64,000 bases of DNA, taken from positions 35,064-99,063 of the forward strand of contig CAZIRF010000006.1 of assembly GCA_964541755.1 (NCBI GenBank). The letters run 5' to 3'. A program made the position numbers and the translations under genes. The notes beneath the pieces are model-generated. The model was given only the letters and a program-made list of their open reading frames with translations. It was not told where the DNA came from and ran no database searches. The stretch comes from CAZIRF01 sp964541755 (GTDB lineage Bacteria > Spirochaetota > Spirochaetia > Treponematales > Breznakiellaceae). Below are positions 26,344-35,056 of the stretch, piece by piece. Numbering within the stretch: the stretch's first letter is position 1; each line of letters opens with the position of its first letter.

Positions 26344-26970
26344 ATGAAACATACGGGTGGCCGCATACTCTCCCTCCTCCTCTTCTTTGGCCTGCCCGCC
26401 GCTGTCCTCTTTGCAGATTCCCTTTCGCGTGATCTTTTCGACAAGGGGCGCTATCAGGAGGCTGTCGATACGGCCCTGTCCCGAATCAGGGTACAGGGGG
26501 ATGATATCGACGAGTATGTTGTTCTCTGTTGGAGCCTCCTCGCCTTGGGCCGCTACGATTCTGCCGCCAGCTATGCAGCGCGTGGACGACTCGCCAGCAG
26601 ATATGACCCGCGTATTGTCGAAGCCTACGCCGAGGCCCTCTACCACCTGGGTCGCAATCTGGAGTCCCTCAGGCTCTTCGAGGAATACATACAGCTTGCC
26701 CCCGAGGGCTCACGCGTCGACCAGGCTTATTACCTCATGGGGGAGCTCTATCTGCGACTGGGGCGTTTTCGCCACGCCGACATCTCGCTGTCCATGGCCG
26801 TTCGCTATCAGCCTGCCAACAGCCTCTGGTGGACTCGTCTGGGCTATGCCCGCGAGGAGGCTCGGGAAAGGGAGTATGCGATTCGCGCCTATTCCCGGGT
26901 TCTGGAGCTCGTCCCCCAATCCCTCGACGCCACATTGGGCCTCGAGCGCCTTTCAGGGAGTATCCGATAG
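26344..26970 (+). CDS. Exported TPR-repeat protein
   Basis: 208 residues from ATG 26344 (GTG 26341 also possible). Signal peptide about 1-24 ending in FAD. The rest is built of helix pairs with TPR consensus, for example GRYQEAVDTALSRI, GRYDSAASYAARGRL, GRNLESLRLFEEYIQLAP, GRFRHADISLSMAVRYQP and REYAIRAYSRVLELVP, about five repeats. Such arrays bind partner proteins; here probably in the periplasm, near the bactofilin product's work site. Partner unknown. Confidence 0.85.
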   Translation: MKHTGGRILSLLLFFGLPAAVLFADSLSRDLFDKGRYQEAVDTALSRIRVQGDDIDEYVVLCWSLLALGRYDSAASYAARGRLASRYDPRIVEAYAEALYHLGRNLESLRLFEEYIQLAPEGSRVDQAYYLMGELYLRLGRFRHADISLSMAVRYQPANSLWWTRLGYAREEAREREYAIRAYSRVLELVPQSLDATLGLERLSGSIR

Positions 26971-26974
26971 ACCG

Positions 26975-28402
26975 ATGATTACCCTTCGTCTTGCCGTTCA
27001 CACCCTTGGGTGCAAGCTCAATCAGCTGGAGACAGAGTCTGTTCTCGCCGCCTTTCGGGAGGCTTCTTGGGAAATTGTCCCTTGGGGAGAACGAGCCGAC
27101 CTCTACATCATCAATACCTGTACCGTGACGAGTATGGCCGAACAGAAGGCCCGGCGCCTTATGCGTAATGTTCTGCGCGAGAACAGCCAGGCCCTTGTCA
27201 TCGCCACCGGTTGTTACGCCCAACTCGATCCGGATGCTATCCGCGACATCGGTCTTGAGGGGTACAGTGATCGCCTCGTTGTCCTTTCCGGCGATGCCAA
27301 GTCCTCGCTCCACCGCCTTCCGGCATATATTGATGGAGAACTCTGCTCCCCCGCAGACCTCCCCGCCCTCGTTGCCGCCTGGACCCGAGATCCGCAGGAC
27401 CTTGAACGCTTTTCATTTGCGCCCTCGCGTTTCGAGTACCACAGTCGCGGCTTTCTCAAGATTCAAGACGGCTGCGACAATGCCTGCTCCTTTTGCCGCG
27501 TTCGCCTTGCGCGCGGGCGGAGCCGCTCCCTCGAAGCCCCGGAAGTCCTCTCCCGCCTCAAGGCCCTCGAGGACGCCGGCTACAACGAGGCGGTGCTCAC
27601 CGGTATCAATCTCCAGTCCTACAACGACAGTCGTGCCCCCGGGGGCTTGGGTTTTCGCCTCCCGGATCTCCTCCCCTGGCTTCTTGAACACAGCAATCGA
27701 ATTGCCCTTCGCATCTCTTCAAGCGAAATTGACGGCTTTGACGATGCCTATGCCCGGGCCGTCGCCTCGCCCCGCATTCGGCCGCACTTCCATCTCTCGG
27801 TACAGTCCGGCAGCGATCGCATTCTGCGCCTCATGCGCCGCCGCTATACTCGCAAGGATGTTTTGAATGCCGTCGAGCTCTTGCGTTCGGTTAAAGACGA
27901 CCCTTTCATCGCCTGCGACATCATTACCGGGTTCCCCGGGGAGACTGATGAAGACTTCGAGGCGACCCGGTCCCTTTGCGAAGAGGTCGGTTTTGCATGG
28001 ATACACGCCTTTCCCTACTCAAGCCGCCCCGGTACCGAGGCCGCAAACATGATGCCGCATATCCCCGAGCGGGTAGCTGCCGAGCGTGTGCATGTTCTCG
28101 TTCCTCTTGCACACGAGGGCCGCCGTGCCTACGCCCGCCGCATGAGCGGCCGGACCATTCGCGCCATTGTCGAGACTTCTCGCGGCGGAGCGTCGACCGG
28201 GGGACGTCTTCCGCTCGTTACGGCTTTGGGGGAGAACTACCTGCGCTGTGCGCTCTCCATTCCGCCCGCTTTCGATCTGCCGGCCCCCCGCAGTGCCATT
28301 ATCGCGCGCATTGTCTCGCCGGCAGAAGACCATCAGCATGAAGACGAATTTGACGTTCATGCCGTTATGGAGGCTTTCGACACGGGGGAAAGCGACCGAT
28401 AA
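26975..28402 (+). CDS. mtaB: tRNA t6A37 methylthiotransferase MtaB-like
   Basis: 475 residues. Adds a methylthio group to t6A37 of tRNA using radical SAM chemistry and two 4Fe-4S clusters. N-terminal UPF0004 domain starts HTLGCKLNQLETESV, the form typical of MtaB, and has Cys near ADLYIINTCTVT and IATGCYAQLDP. Radical SAM triad is KIQDGCDNACSFCRVRLARG (CxxxCxxC). TRAM domain follows after about residue 400. The usual Tyr after the third Cys region is altered (CRVRLARG). Lies four bases after the TPR gene. Confidence 0.88.
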   Translation: MITLRLAVHTLGCKLNQLETESVLAAFREASWEIVPWGERADLYIINTCTVTSMAEQKARRLMRNVLRENSQALVIATGCYAQLDPDAIRDIGLEGYSDRLVVLSGDAKSSLHRLPAYIDGELCSPADLPALVAAWTRDPQDLERFSFAPSRFEYHSRGFLKIQDGCDNACSFCRVRLARGRSRSLEAPEVLSRLKALEDAGYNEAVLTGINLQSYNDSRAPGGLGFRLPDLLPWLLEHSNRIALRISSSEIDGFDDAYARAVASPRIRPHFHLSVQSGSDRILRLMRRRYTRKDVLNAVELLRSVKDDPFIACDIITGFPGETDEDFEATRSLCEEVGFAWIHAFPYSSRPGTEAANMMPHIPERVAAERVHVLVPLAHEGRRAYARRMSGRTIRAIVETSRGGASTGGRLPLVTALGENYLRCALSIPPAFDLPAPRSAIIARIVSPAEDHQHEDEFDVHAVMEAFDTGESDR

Positions 28403-28456
28403 TCTAAGGGCTTCGATCGTGATGATTATCCCGATGTGGTATACTATGAATGAATG

Positions 28457-28495
28457 TGCCGATTTCAAACATTGATAATTGTTGAAATCCAGGCA
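28457..28495 (+). promoter_or_regulatory. Hairpin in the leader of the 28529 lipoprotein gene
   Basis: TGCC-GATTTCAA (28457-28468) pairs with TTGAAATC-CA-GGCA (28482-28495), a 12-base stem with a two-base bulge. TATACT at 28440-28445 is a possible -10 box, but its -35 is poor. Role unknown. Confidence 0.35.
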
Positions 28496-28528
28496 CAGGA
28501 CTGCGCCAGCCGTCCGGGAGGCCGTTTC

Positions 28529-29248
28529 ATGAAAAATCGACAGAGCGTGGCCATGGTGCCGCTCTTGTTGCTCCTCTTCTCTTGCCAGGAGCTCTTTACC
28601 ACTTCTCTCGCTGCCCCCTTGGCCCGCGACACGGCCAAACTCTATGCCACGCTTTCGACGGATGATTTGGCGGATTCCGATTTCCGGGAGGATTTGCTCG
28701 TATCCATAAAGGGGAATCCCTCCGCGCTTGTCTCTGTCTATGATCGTATCGAGAGCCTGTCGCAGGATGCCAGCGAGGACGAGGCCCTCCTTTTGGCTAC
28801 TGTGGCAGCGAGTCTTGCTGGCGACGCCTTCAATTTGGTGGCCGTTCTTCCCTCCCTTTTGTCTGCTTTTTCCGAGGTGGAGGAAGGCGAAGAACCCGAT
28901 CCGGGACTGCTTCTGGAAGAGGCCTTCGGGGCGAATACGGCCCTTGAAGAGGCTGCCGCCTCGCTCGTTGCCATACTCCCTTCCTCCAGCGATTCCGCTT
29001 GGTCTGATTTTGTTGCGGCCGCAGATACGGATTCCCTCGTCTTTGCCGGTCTTTCCATTCTCATTGCACAAGCCATCGACGCTCCCGATTTTGTCGACTA
29101 TGTGGAAAACTTTGATTTTGCCTCTGCAAGCCTTGGCCCGGAAGAAGCCCTCGCGGTCGATCTCCTGAGCGCCGCCCTTGGCGCAGCGCCGGCGTCCATT
29201 CTGGATGCACTCCTTGGCGCGGGAGAAGAAGAAGGGGGGATAGACTGA
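28529..29248 (+). CDS. Lipoprotein of unknown function
   Basis: 239 residues; GGGAGG is nine bases upstream of the ATG. Lipobox LLLFSC (Cys19) marks it as a lipoprotein. The rest is an acidic helical protein, rich in Ala, Leu, Asp and Glu, with segments such as DEALLLATVAASLAGDAFNL; no known domain recognised. It is joined to the next barrel gene by a TGATG overlap and may be its helper or a paired envelope component; this is inference. Confidence 0.7.
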   Translation: MKNRQSVAMVPLLLLLFSCQELFTTSLAAPLARDTAKLYATLSTDDLADSDFREDLLVSIKGNPSALVSVYDRIESLSQDASEDEALLLATVAASLAGDAFNLVAVLPSLLSAFSEVEEGEEPDPGLLLEEAFGANTALEEAAASLVAILPSSSDSAWSDFVAAADTDSLVFAGLSILIAQAIDAPDFVDYVENFDFASASLGPEEALAVDLLSAALGAAPASILDALLGAGEEEGGID

Positions 29249-30402
29249 TGGTTTGGTTCCGATCAAAGCACCTCTTTTCGCTCCTCTGCCTCTGTGGCTG
29301 TTTCTTCGCGTCTTTTTCGCTCGCTGCCCAGCAGCGGGATCCCTTCCTTTTTGATTCGGTACGCTCCCGGGCCATGGGGGGCATTCACGCCGCCCTTGCC
29401 GACGATCTTACCGCCATTTTCAGTAACCCGGCGGGATTCGTTGAGAGTACGACAGAGTTTTCGGTCGCAGAGATCAGCCTCGGGCTCTATGGCCCTCTCT
29501 TCGATCTCGCCGGGGCCGTGAGCGAGACGATTGCCACGGAGACAATGCCCGACATTGCGAGTCTTGTTGGACCGGCGGGCTTTTTTGCCGGCGCAAACCT
29601 TACCGGGCCCTTTTCCGTGGGCTGGGTGGGCGAAAATCTGGGCTTTGGGTTCTTCAATCGATTGGAGACCGATGTTTCCATGGCCGGCTCTTCGGTGAGC
29701 CTGGAGGCCCGCCTCGACATACTCGCTGCGGGGGGCTACGCCCTGCGCTTTCCCCTGGGCGAACGGCACAGCCTCGATGCGGGCTTCCTGTTCAAGGGAT
29801 TCTTTCGCTATCAGCTGGCACAGACGACCAGTGCGGTATCGGTCGAGGACCTCTTCACGCTCGACTTGGCCGGCACGGCCCCCTTTGATGCCATTGTGGG
29901 TATCGGCCTTGATGCAGGGCTCCGCTACACCCTCGACAAGGCCCTCGTCCTGGGCCTTGTGTGTACGGATATCTATTCTCCCGCTCTCGATATCGCCTAC
30001 AGCTCCTTCAATGCCTTCAACGCGGGCGACGCCCCCACCGGCCAGACCTACATGACCGTGCGCCCCCGCCTCAATCTGGGCGTGATGTATGAGCTCCCCT
30101 TTGCCTTTATCAAACGCTATACCTCGCGCGTGGCTCTTATGGCCGACTACAAGGACTTCCTCGACCTCTTCTCTGTCCTTCCCCGCAACCCGGTCCTCAA
30201 CGCCTCGCTTGGCGTCGAGGTGGTACTCCTCGATGCCCTGTCCCTGCGGGCCGGCATCCAGGATGCCCTCCTGTCCCTGGGCGCCGGGATGGACTTGACC
30301 TTCATGCGGGTCGATATCGCCATGCGGGGCATAGAGCTGGGCATCGACCCCGGTATCAACCCCCAAATGGCCGTGGATCTGGCCCTCCTGTTCCGGTACT
30401 GA
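29248..30402 (+). CDS. Outer-membrane barrel protein, UPF0164/FadL-like
   Basis: 384 residues. Signal peptide (1-26, ending SLAAQ), then RSRAMGGIHAALADDLTAIFSNPAG, the N-terminal signature seen in UPF0164 and related PorV/FadL-like proteins. The remainder alternates strands with aromatic ends and closes with LALLFRY, fitting a barrel. It likely sits in the outer membrane, perhaps as a lipid or hydrophobic-compound channel. The UPF0164 call rests on the ADDLTAIFSNPAG-type motif. Ends near a weak terminator. Confidence 0.65.
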   Translation: MVWFRSKHLFSLLCLCGCFFASFSLAAQQRDPFLFDSVRSRAMGGIHAALADDLTAIFSNPAGFVESTTEFSVAEISLGLYGPLFDLAGAVSETIATETMPDIASLVGPAGFFAGANLTGPFSVGWVGENLGFGFFNRLETDVSMAGSSVSLEARLDILAAGGYALRFPLGERHSLDAGFLFKGFFRYQLAQTTSAVSVEDLFTLDLAGTAPFDAIVGIGLDAGLRYTLDKALVLGLVCTDIYSPALDIAYSSFNAFNAGDAPTGQTYMTVRPRLNLGVMYELPFAFIKRYTSRVALMADYKDFLDLFSVLPRNPVLNASLGVEVVLLDALSLRAGIQDALLSLGAGMDLTFMRVDIAMRGIELGIDPGINPQMAVDLALLFRY

Positions 30403-30429
30403 TGGCCGCACGATTATTCCGCTTTTGAC

Positions 30430-30466
30430 GACAGCCTGATAGTCGGAGGCTTCCAGGCTGTCTTTA
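30430..30466 (+). terminator. Weak Rho-independent terminator after the barrel gene
   Basis: GACAGCCTG (30430-30438) pairs with CAGGCTGTC (30454-30462) around a 15-base loop, followed by TTTAATATTTG. A nine-base stem with a short T run; plausible only. Confidence 0.45.
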
Positions 30467-30488
30467 ATATTTGTTGCATGGAGAGGTT

Positions 30489-30535
30489 CTTTCAAAACTC
30501 AGTGAGTTTTAAAAGAGCAACCTTTAATTTATGCT
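30489..30535. repeat. Second copy of the palindromic intergenic element
   Basis: CTTTCAAAACTCA (30489-30501), single-base loop, TGAGTTTTAAAAG (30503-30515), one mismatch in the stem. The flank AGAGCAACCTTTAATTTATGCTGGCG matches in outline the flank of the 14033-14065 element (AGAGCAGCTTTGAATGTATGTCGG). Confidence 0.6.
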
Positions 30536-30537
30536 GG

Positions 30538-30623
30538 CGAATAAACCACATGTCATTATATTACAAGGATATGTTGTTTATTCGTCCAAGAGTCAATTTC
30601 AAAAATGACCGATTTTTGAAATT
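30538..30623 (+). promoter_or_regulatory. AT-rich leader with two more hairpins before the metalloprotease gene
   Basis: CGAATAAAC (30538-30546) pairs with GTTTATTCG (30576-30584). AATTTCAAAAAT (30595-30606) pairs perfectly with ATTTTTGAAATT (30612-30623) over a five-base loop, ending five bases before the ribosome site. May affect translation or stability; function unknown. Confidence 0.4.
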
Positions 30624-30638
30624 ACCTTGGGAGATTTA

Positions 30639-32150
30639 ATGAAGCTTTTCAGGCGTTTCTTTACGGCTCTTGTCGTTCTCTTGGTACTCGCCCTTGCCGC
30701 CTGTCCCGATGGAGACAAAACCGACTATGTCTACGGTGGCACGGGGCAAGCATTTTATGCGGTGGACTTTACAAATGGGGAGAGTACCTATCGAACCGAT
30801 GCGCGCAAGGTGGCCACCGGGGAGCACTGTACGGTTTGGCTCGAAGACGGGGAGCGTATTCCTTCCGATTATCTCTCGTTGATTGTGTGGTTCTTTGACG
30901 AAGACATCTTTCCCCTTGTAAGCGGGGCCTTTTCCCCCTGCACCGACGACAATGGCTCCCTGGCTTCCTGGGTGGACAAGGACAGCGACGGCAAGGTCGC
31001 CCTCTTCCTTCTGGACATCCCCGATGGCTATGTAGAGGGTTCAACGGGCTATGTGGGGGGCTACTTCCGGCCGGGAGATTTGGATGAAGAATCTCGTGCA
31101 AACAACAAGGATATGCTCTACATAGACATCTCCCCGGGGGATCCTTCCTCCTGGGGCTTCTACGGGACCATCGCCCACGAGTTCCAGCACCTTACAAACT
31201 ACGCGTATACCAATTTCGCGTTGCAGGAAGCCTACACCCAGGACCTCTGGATAAACGAGGGGCTCTCGACTGCCGCAGAATACCTCTTCCTGTATCCCCA
31301 CACCAATGATGCCGACTGGCGCCTATTGTGGTACGACAGCCTGTACAGTGAATCCAGTGAGAGCGAGATTCCCGCGGGCAACAACTTTTTTGTCTGGCAT
31401 GGCCTGCGGGAGGAAGAAGACTATAGCGGTTCCGCCCTCCTCGACAACTACGCGACGGCCTACGTCTTCTTCCAGTGGCTGCGCATCCAGGCCGCCACCG
31501 GCAATCCTCCGGTATTTGGCGATGAGGACGGCCGCTCGGTTTACCAGTCCATCATCGAAAGCGGGAAGAGCGACCATGAGGCCCTCGTGGATTGTGCCGA
31601 TCAAATCAATCAGAATCTGTCCGACTGGCCCTCGATTCTCGAGTCATGGTATCTGGCGAATATTGTGGGAGATGCCGATTCCCTGTATGGGTACCGCGAT
31701 GCCTTTAGTGTGGATACCTACTACACAGGGACCGATGATCTCTACATGACCTTTACCCCCGTCATGCCGGCCTTCGACTATTCCTTTGCAAGTGGTGAAG
31801 AGGGTGCCCCTAAGGCCTCGCTCTACGCCGGCGAGGGCATACGTTTTAACGGGGTGGAGAATTTTTCGCCGGGGACGGTCCCGGAGGGTATCGTCTATCT
31901 GGGTGTTGCTGATAATGGCAACATCGACCGGACAGTCCCCTACAGCGGGACCCTCCTAGTCTACAATGCACAGACCCTTGGAGTGAATGTCTCTGATGGT
32001 GGTATTGAGCAATCAATCGCGGTGGCCATACCCCTGGAGGGCGACGTGCAGGATGCGGCAGCTTCTGTGGCAGCCCCCGCGCGACAGCTTGGTACGCCCT
32101 CGCTTCCCATGCCCCGCATACGGCGCGTACACCCCGGCTACGGGGACTGA
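30639..32150 (+). CDS. Secreted zinc metalloprotease-like lipoprotein (M30/hyicolysin-like)
   Basis: 503 residues from MKLFRR, with GGGAG seven bases upstream. Lipobox LALAAC (Cys near 22) predicts an anchored lipoprotein. The zinc site is FYGTIAHEFQHLTNYAY (HExxH near residue 185) with a downstream NEGLSTAAEYL that can supply the third ligand; this is the layout of peptidase M30-type enzymes. The pro-like N-terminal third contains YRTDARKVATGEHCTVWLED. C-terminal part is beta-rich, ending in a Pro/Arg tail. Substrate unknown. Preceded by an AT-rich structured leader. Confidence 0.65.
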   Translation: MKLFRRFFTALVVLLVLALAACPDGDKTDYVYGGTGQAFYAVDFTNGESTYRTDARKVATGEHCTVWLEDGERIPSDYLSLIVWFFDEDIFPLVSGAFSPCTDDNGSLASWVDKDSDGKVALFLLDIPDGYVEGSTGYVGGYFRPGDLDEESRANNKDMLYIDISPGDPSSWGFYGTIAHEFQHLTNYAYTNFALQEAYTQDLWINEGLSTAAEYLFLYPHTNDADWRLLWYDSLYSESSESEIPAGNNFFVWHGLREEEDYSGSALLDNYATAYVFFQWLRIQAATGNPPVFGDEDGRSVYQSIIESGKSDHEALVDCADQINQNLSDWPSILESWYLANIVGDADSLYGYRDAFSVDTYYTGTDDLYMTFTPVMPAFDYSFASGEEGAPKASLYAGEGIRFNGVENFSPGTVPEGIVYLGVADNGNIDRTVPYSGTLLVYNAQTLGVNVSDGGIEQSIAVAIPLEGDVQDAAASVAAPARQLGTPSLPMPRIRRVHPGYGD

Positions 32151-32152
32151 TC

Positions 32153-32172
32153 GCGCCAGCCATAGCTGGCGC
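32153..32172. repeat. Short perfect inverted repeat
   Basis: GCGCCAGC-CATA-GCTGGCGC, eight-base arms and a four-base loop, in the 93-base gap between the converging protease and regulator genes. No T run, so a terminator is not clear. Confidence 0.5.
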
Positions 32173-32243
32173 ACCAGCCGTCGTTGGCGGCGCCTACACG
32201 ATTGGCGTACCAGCTGTTGTTGATACGTGCGCTATCAGTCTGT

Positions 32244-33119
32244 TCAGACCTCGATGCCCGATTGCAAAATGCCGGCGAGGTTGGCGTCGCTGCCCACGAG
32301 ACCCAACTTGCGCCGGATATTGTGGCGGTGGCGTTCGACCGTGGCACTCGAGAGTCCCAGGCTTGTGGCAATATCCTTCGAGCTGTTTCCCGCCCGCAAG
32401 AGGCGGATGATCTCCCGTTCCCGCGGGCTCAGGGAGGCCGTGGGTGAATTGGCCTTGTTTTCGAGGACAAAGGGTCGTGCCATGCGCGAGAGCTCTGCAA
32501 GGAGGCTGTCCGCAATGGTCTGCCGGCTCTCACCGCCAAGTTGAGGGTCCCGTAACTTCTCCACGAGGGGGAGGGCTGCCCGGGTAAGGCTGTCTTCGGT
32601 GACCCTCGCCGTTTCGCGGCGCTCCTGCTCAATGAGGTCTACAAGCTCCCGGAGGGCAGCGTTCTTCGAGTTGAGCCGTTCTCCGGCTTCTTTGAGTTCA
32701 CGTATCCAGCGAGCCTTTGCAATGATGCCGGTACAGATATCGGCCGTCGACTCGATGAGGTCCTTCTCCTCGGGCAGGAAGCCCCCGCGTATGGGGCTGT
32801 GGTAGGCGAGGGTGATACCCAAGTCGTCCCGTCGCGCCTGTATCTTTTGGAGGGCTGTTTCGAGGCGGGCCGGGTCTGCCTGGCTCCCTTCGAGAGTGCC
32901 CTTTGCATCGGCCAATACGGTAACATTCGCTGTTTCGATGCGACAGAGGATATTTGAGGGGACAAATACGGCGCGGGCCAGGGCAACCGCTATGCGGGAG
33001 AGGGCCTCCCGCTCATCGAGGTCACTCGCGGCAACGCGGCAGATGGTGTAGACGCAGTCAAGTTCTTTGCGGCGCTCCTGCAGGAGGCTGTGTTCATCCA
33101 ATACTACCGGTGTGTTCAT
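32244..33119 (-). CDS. LuxR-type transcriptional regulator with sensory N-terminus
   Basis: 291 residues. The C-terminal 62 residues form a GerE/LuxR helix-turn-helix: LSPREREIIRLLRAGNSSKDIA then TSLGLSSATVERHRHNIRRK. The N-terminal 150 residues look like a GAF-type sensor (IAVALARAVFVPSNILCRIE), followed by a coiled coil (about 150-185, KEAGERLNSKNAALRELVDL). No receiver domain, so it is not a typical response regulator. The -10-like TATAGT lies 11 bases before the ATG but no clear -35. Signal and targets unknown. Confidence 0.85.
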   Translation of the reverse strand: MNTPVVLDEHSLLQERRKELDCVYTICRVAASDLDEREALSRIAVALARAVFVPSNILCRIETANVTVLADAKGTLEGSQADPARLETALQKIQARRDDLGITLAYHSPIRGGFLPEEKDLIESTADICTGIIAKARWIRELKEAGERLNSKNAALRELVDLIEQERRETARVTEDSLTRAALPLVEKLRDPQLGGESRQTIADSLLAELSRMARPFVLENKANSPTASLSPREREIIRLLRAGNSSKDIATSLGLSSATVERHRHNIRRKLGLVGSDANLAGILQSGIEV

Positions 33120-33351
33120 GATTATTGTACACTATATACCCATTTGCTCCTCTTCGTCGACCGTCGTAATGGAAAAAACGTGCAGTCGAAAAAGCCTTGA
33201 TGCACTGTCTTTTGCCAAATTGCTTCATATGAATCTGTTTATTCTCCGGTTACACCGAAACCCGGATTAGTATTTGAATTGGGTGATGGAGATTTATTGC
33301 TCTTCAAGGCTGTCTGTTGCTTTATTTGGTTACGGCCCCCGGGAGACTTTC

Positions 33352-34791
33352 ATGAACAAGTGCTTTGACATGATGATCTGGATAGTTCTATTTATATGTA
33401 TCATTTCCGTTGGCTTATGGGCACAAGAAGATGTGGCGCCCCATGACAGCCAATCTATGGGCCTTCAAACCCGGAAGTGGTCTCTGGAATCATTAATGGC
33501 TCCCATGCCGGTAACGCCATTGCCTCAGGCATATCCGGGCGCCACGGTTCCCCCGTCTGGTGTGGATGTATTGTTCAAGCAACCGATACGGGTTCCGGGT
33601 AAGCTCAAACATATGAGTCTCGAGACCAAGGGGCATGTTGAGTCTGATGAGACTGTGTTTACGATAGAACCTGTTCTCGGCTTTGGATCTTCAACAGTTA
33701 TTCGTTTGGAAGCATCCGGTTTCTCACGGAAAGATCAAATGTTTTCCTGGGTGCTTCCTTCCAGAATTTCTCAAAACCAATCATCAGTGATTGATCATAC
33801 CGACCTATGGGTGCTTGGGTTCAGATTTAAGCCTCGCCTTCCTGCATATGTAAATCTTGTCTCCATGAAGCTGGTTATGGATATGTTTGGGTGCCCCCCG
33901 GATGCTGATACCCCGACACCCAATCACTTGAAGGCCCTCAAGGGTAGTCAAAATCCGGAACTTGGGGCCGAATTGATTCCGCTTTCCCCCCAAGCTGTTC
34001 TGCCCTTTTTGCCATCGCCACAGGGTGGGGACTGGAAGAGCCTCAAGACCCTTTTCGGCACCAGCCCGCGTTGTCCCGATTATCCGGGTTTCCCTCTTTT
34101 TCGGGAACAATTGCTTTTGGCTCTTTGGAAGGCCGATCCGGGGCTTACTCTTGAATTACTCCAAAATTTGGGTTCGGATTTGTGGAATTGGATAGAGCCG
34201 GAACAGCTCTTGGCCTTGATTGGCTGGGAGTGGTTACCTTGGTTTGACAATTTGAGTTTTTATCTTGGCCGAACCCCTGAAGATAAGCTCTTGATTCAAA
34301 CTCAAGACAAGGACCTTTACACGGTCCGGGATTTTCACAATGCGTTGGAAACTGCCCGGCAGGAGTGGAACAAACCGGTAAAAAGCTTGGAAGCGGCTCT
34401 TTATCCTTCCAAAAAGCCGGTGCCGCTTGTACAAGCTTTTTTCCCTGCCCGAAAGCGCGGTTGGTGGGTTTTACCCCTTCCTGAATCCATGGATACGAGT
34501 ATCTCGCAATCTATCGAAACCCTGTCCATAAGTACCAGGTCTACCGGGTTTCCATTCATTGTATCGGCTGTATTTCTTGGTCCCGAAGGTCAGCTACGTG
34601 AATTTGTTTTTGGCCCGAGTTGGTTCAAAGGAGATTTTCAAATGAACTATAAAATGCCCCGCTACTATTATGAAGAGACAAAGAATCTGAGATTTCTTGA
34701 ACTCAGGATATACAATCCCCATGTGGAGGAGCAGGTTCCGCAGGGAGATGTATCTGTTTTGTTTGGAGAGCTCAAGATAAACAGGAAATAG
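33352..34791 (+). CDS. Exported protein, possibly FlaA-like, in an AT-richer stretch
   Basis: 479 residues from MNKCFD, with GGGAG upstream. Signal peptide about 1-27 (core MIWIVLFICIISVGLWAQ). Region 80-190 (QPIRVPGKLKHMSLETKGH ... DLWVLGFRFKPR) and region 380-478 (WWVLPLPESMDTSIS ... SVLFGELKI) both resemble the beta-sandwich of spirochaete flagellar sheath FlaA proteins, which would make it a two-domain form; the middle is unlike anything I recognise. The family call is weak, since no definite FlaA block is present. Codons are visibly more A/T-rich than in its neighbours. Isolated gene with terminators after it. Confidence 0.5.
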   Translation: MNKCFDMMIWIVLFICIISVGLWAQEDVAPHDSQSMGLQTRKWSLESLMAPMPVTPLPQAYPGATVPPSGVDVLFKQPIRVPGKLKHMSLETKGHVESDETVFTIEPVLGFGSSTVIRLEASGFSRKDQMFSWVLPSRISQNQSSVIDHTDLWVLGFRFKPRLPAYVNLVSMKLVMDMFGCPPDADTPTPNHLKALKGSQNPELGAELIPLSPQAVLPFLPSPQGGDWKSLKTLFGTSPRCPDYPGFPLFREQLLLALWKADPGLTLELLQNLGSDLWNWIEPEQLLALIGWEWLPWFDNLSFYLGRTPEDKLLIQTQDKDLYTVRDFHNALETARQEWNKPVKSLEAALYPSKKPVPLVQAFFPARKRGWWVLPLPESMDTSISQSIETLSISTRSTGFPFIVSAVFLGPEGQLREFVFGPSWFKGDFQMNYKMPRYYYEETKNLRFLELRIYNPHVEEQVPQGDVSVLFGELKINRK

Positions 34792-34890
34792 TGCGACATA
34801 TTCCGAGCCCCCCGATTGGCAAGAAAATGCTGTCTGGGGGCGGCTCCTCTATGGACATTTGGCGTTAGAAAATGATAGTATATCGTAAAT

Positions 34891-34915
34891 GGGCGCGAAA
34901 TACCGCCCGTTTTTC
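34891..34915 (+). terminator. Rho-independent terminator after the FlaA-like gene
   Basis: GGGCG (34891-34895) and CGCCC (34904-34908) with an eight-base loop, then GTTTTTC. A short stem, but with a fair T run. Confidence 0.5.
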
Positions 34916-35056
34916 AAGCGGTTGCAAGCTATCAGCCTGATACTTCCTCCGCAATTATGTGCTGTCGTGACTGTCCCGCAGTGGGCGCGTGTTCCATTTG
35001 TCATTTGTGACCTGGTGTGCGGTGCGCTTTAGCCGGGTATCACGCAAAGGAATGAC

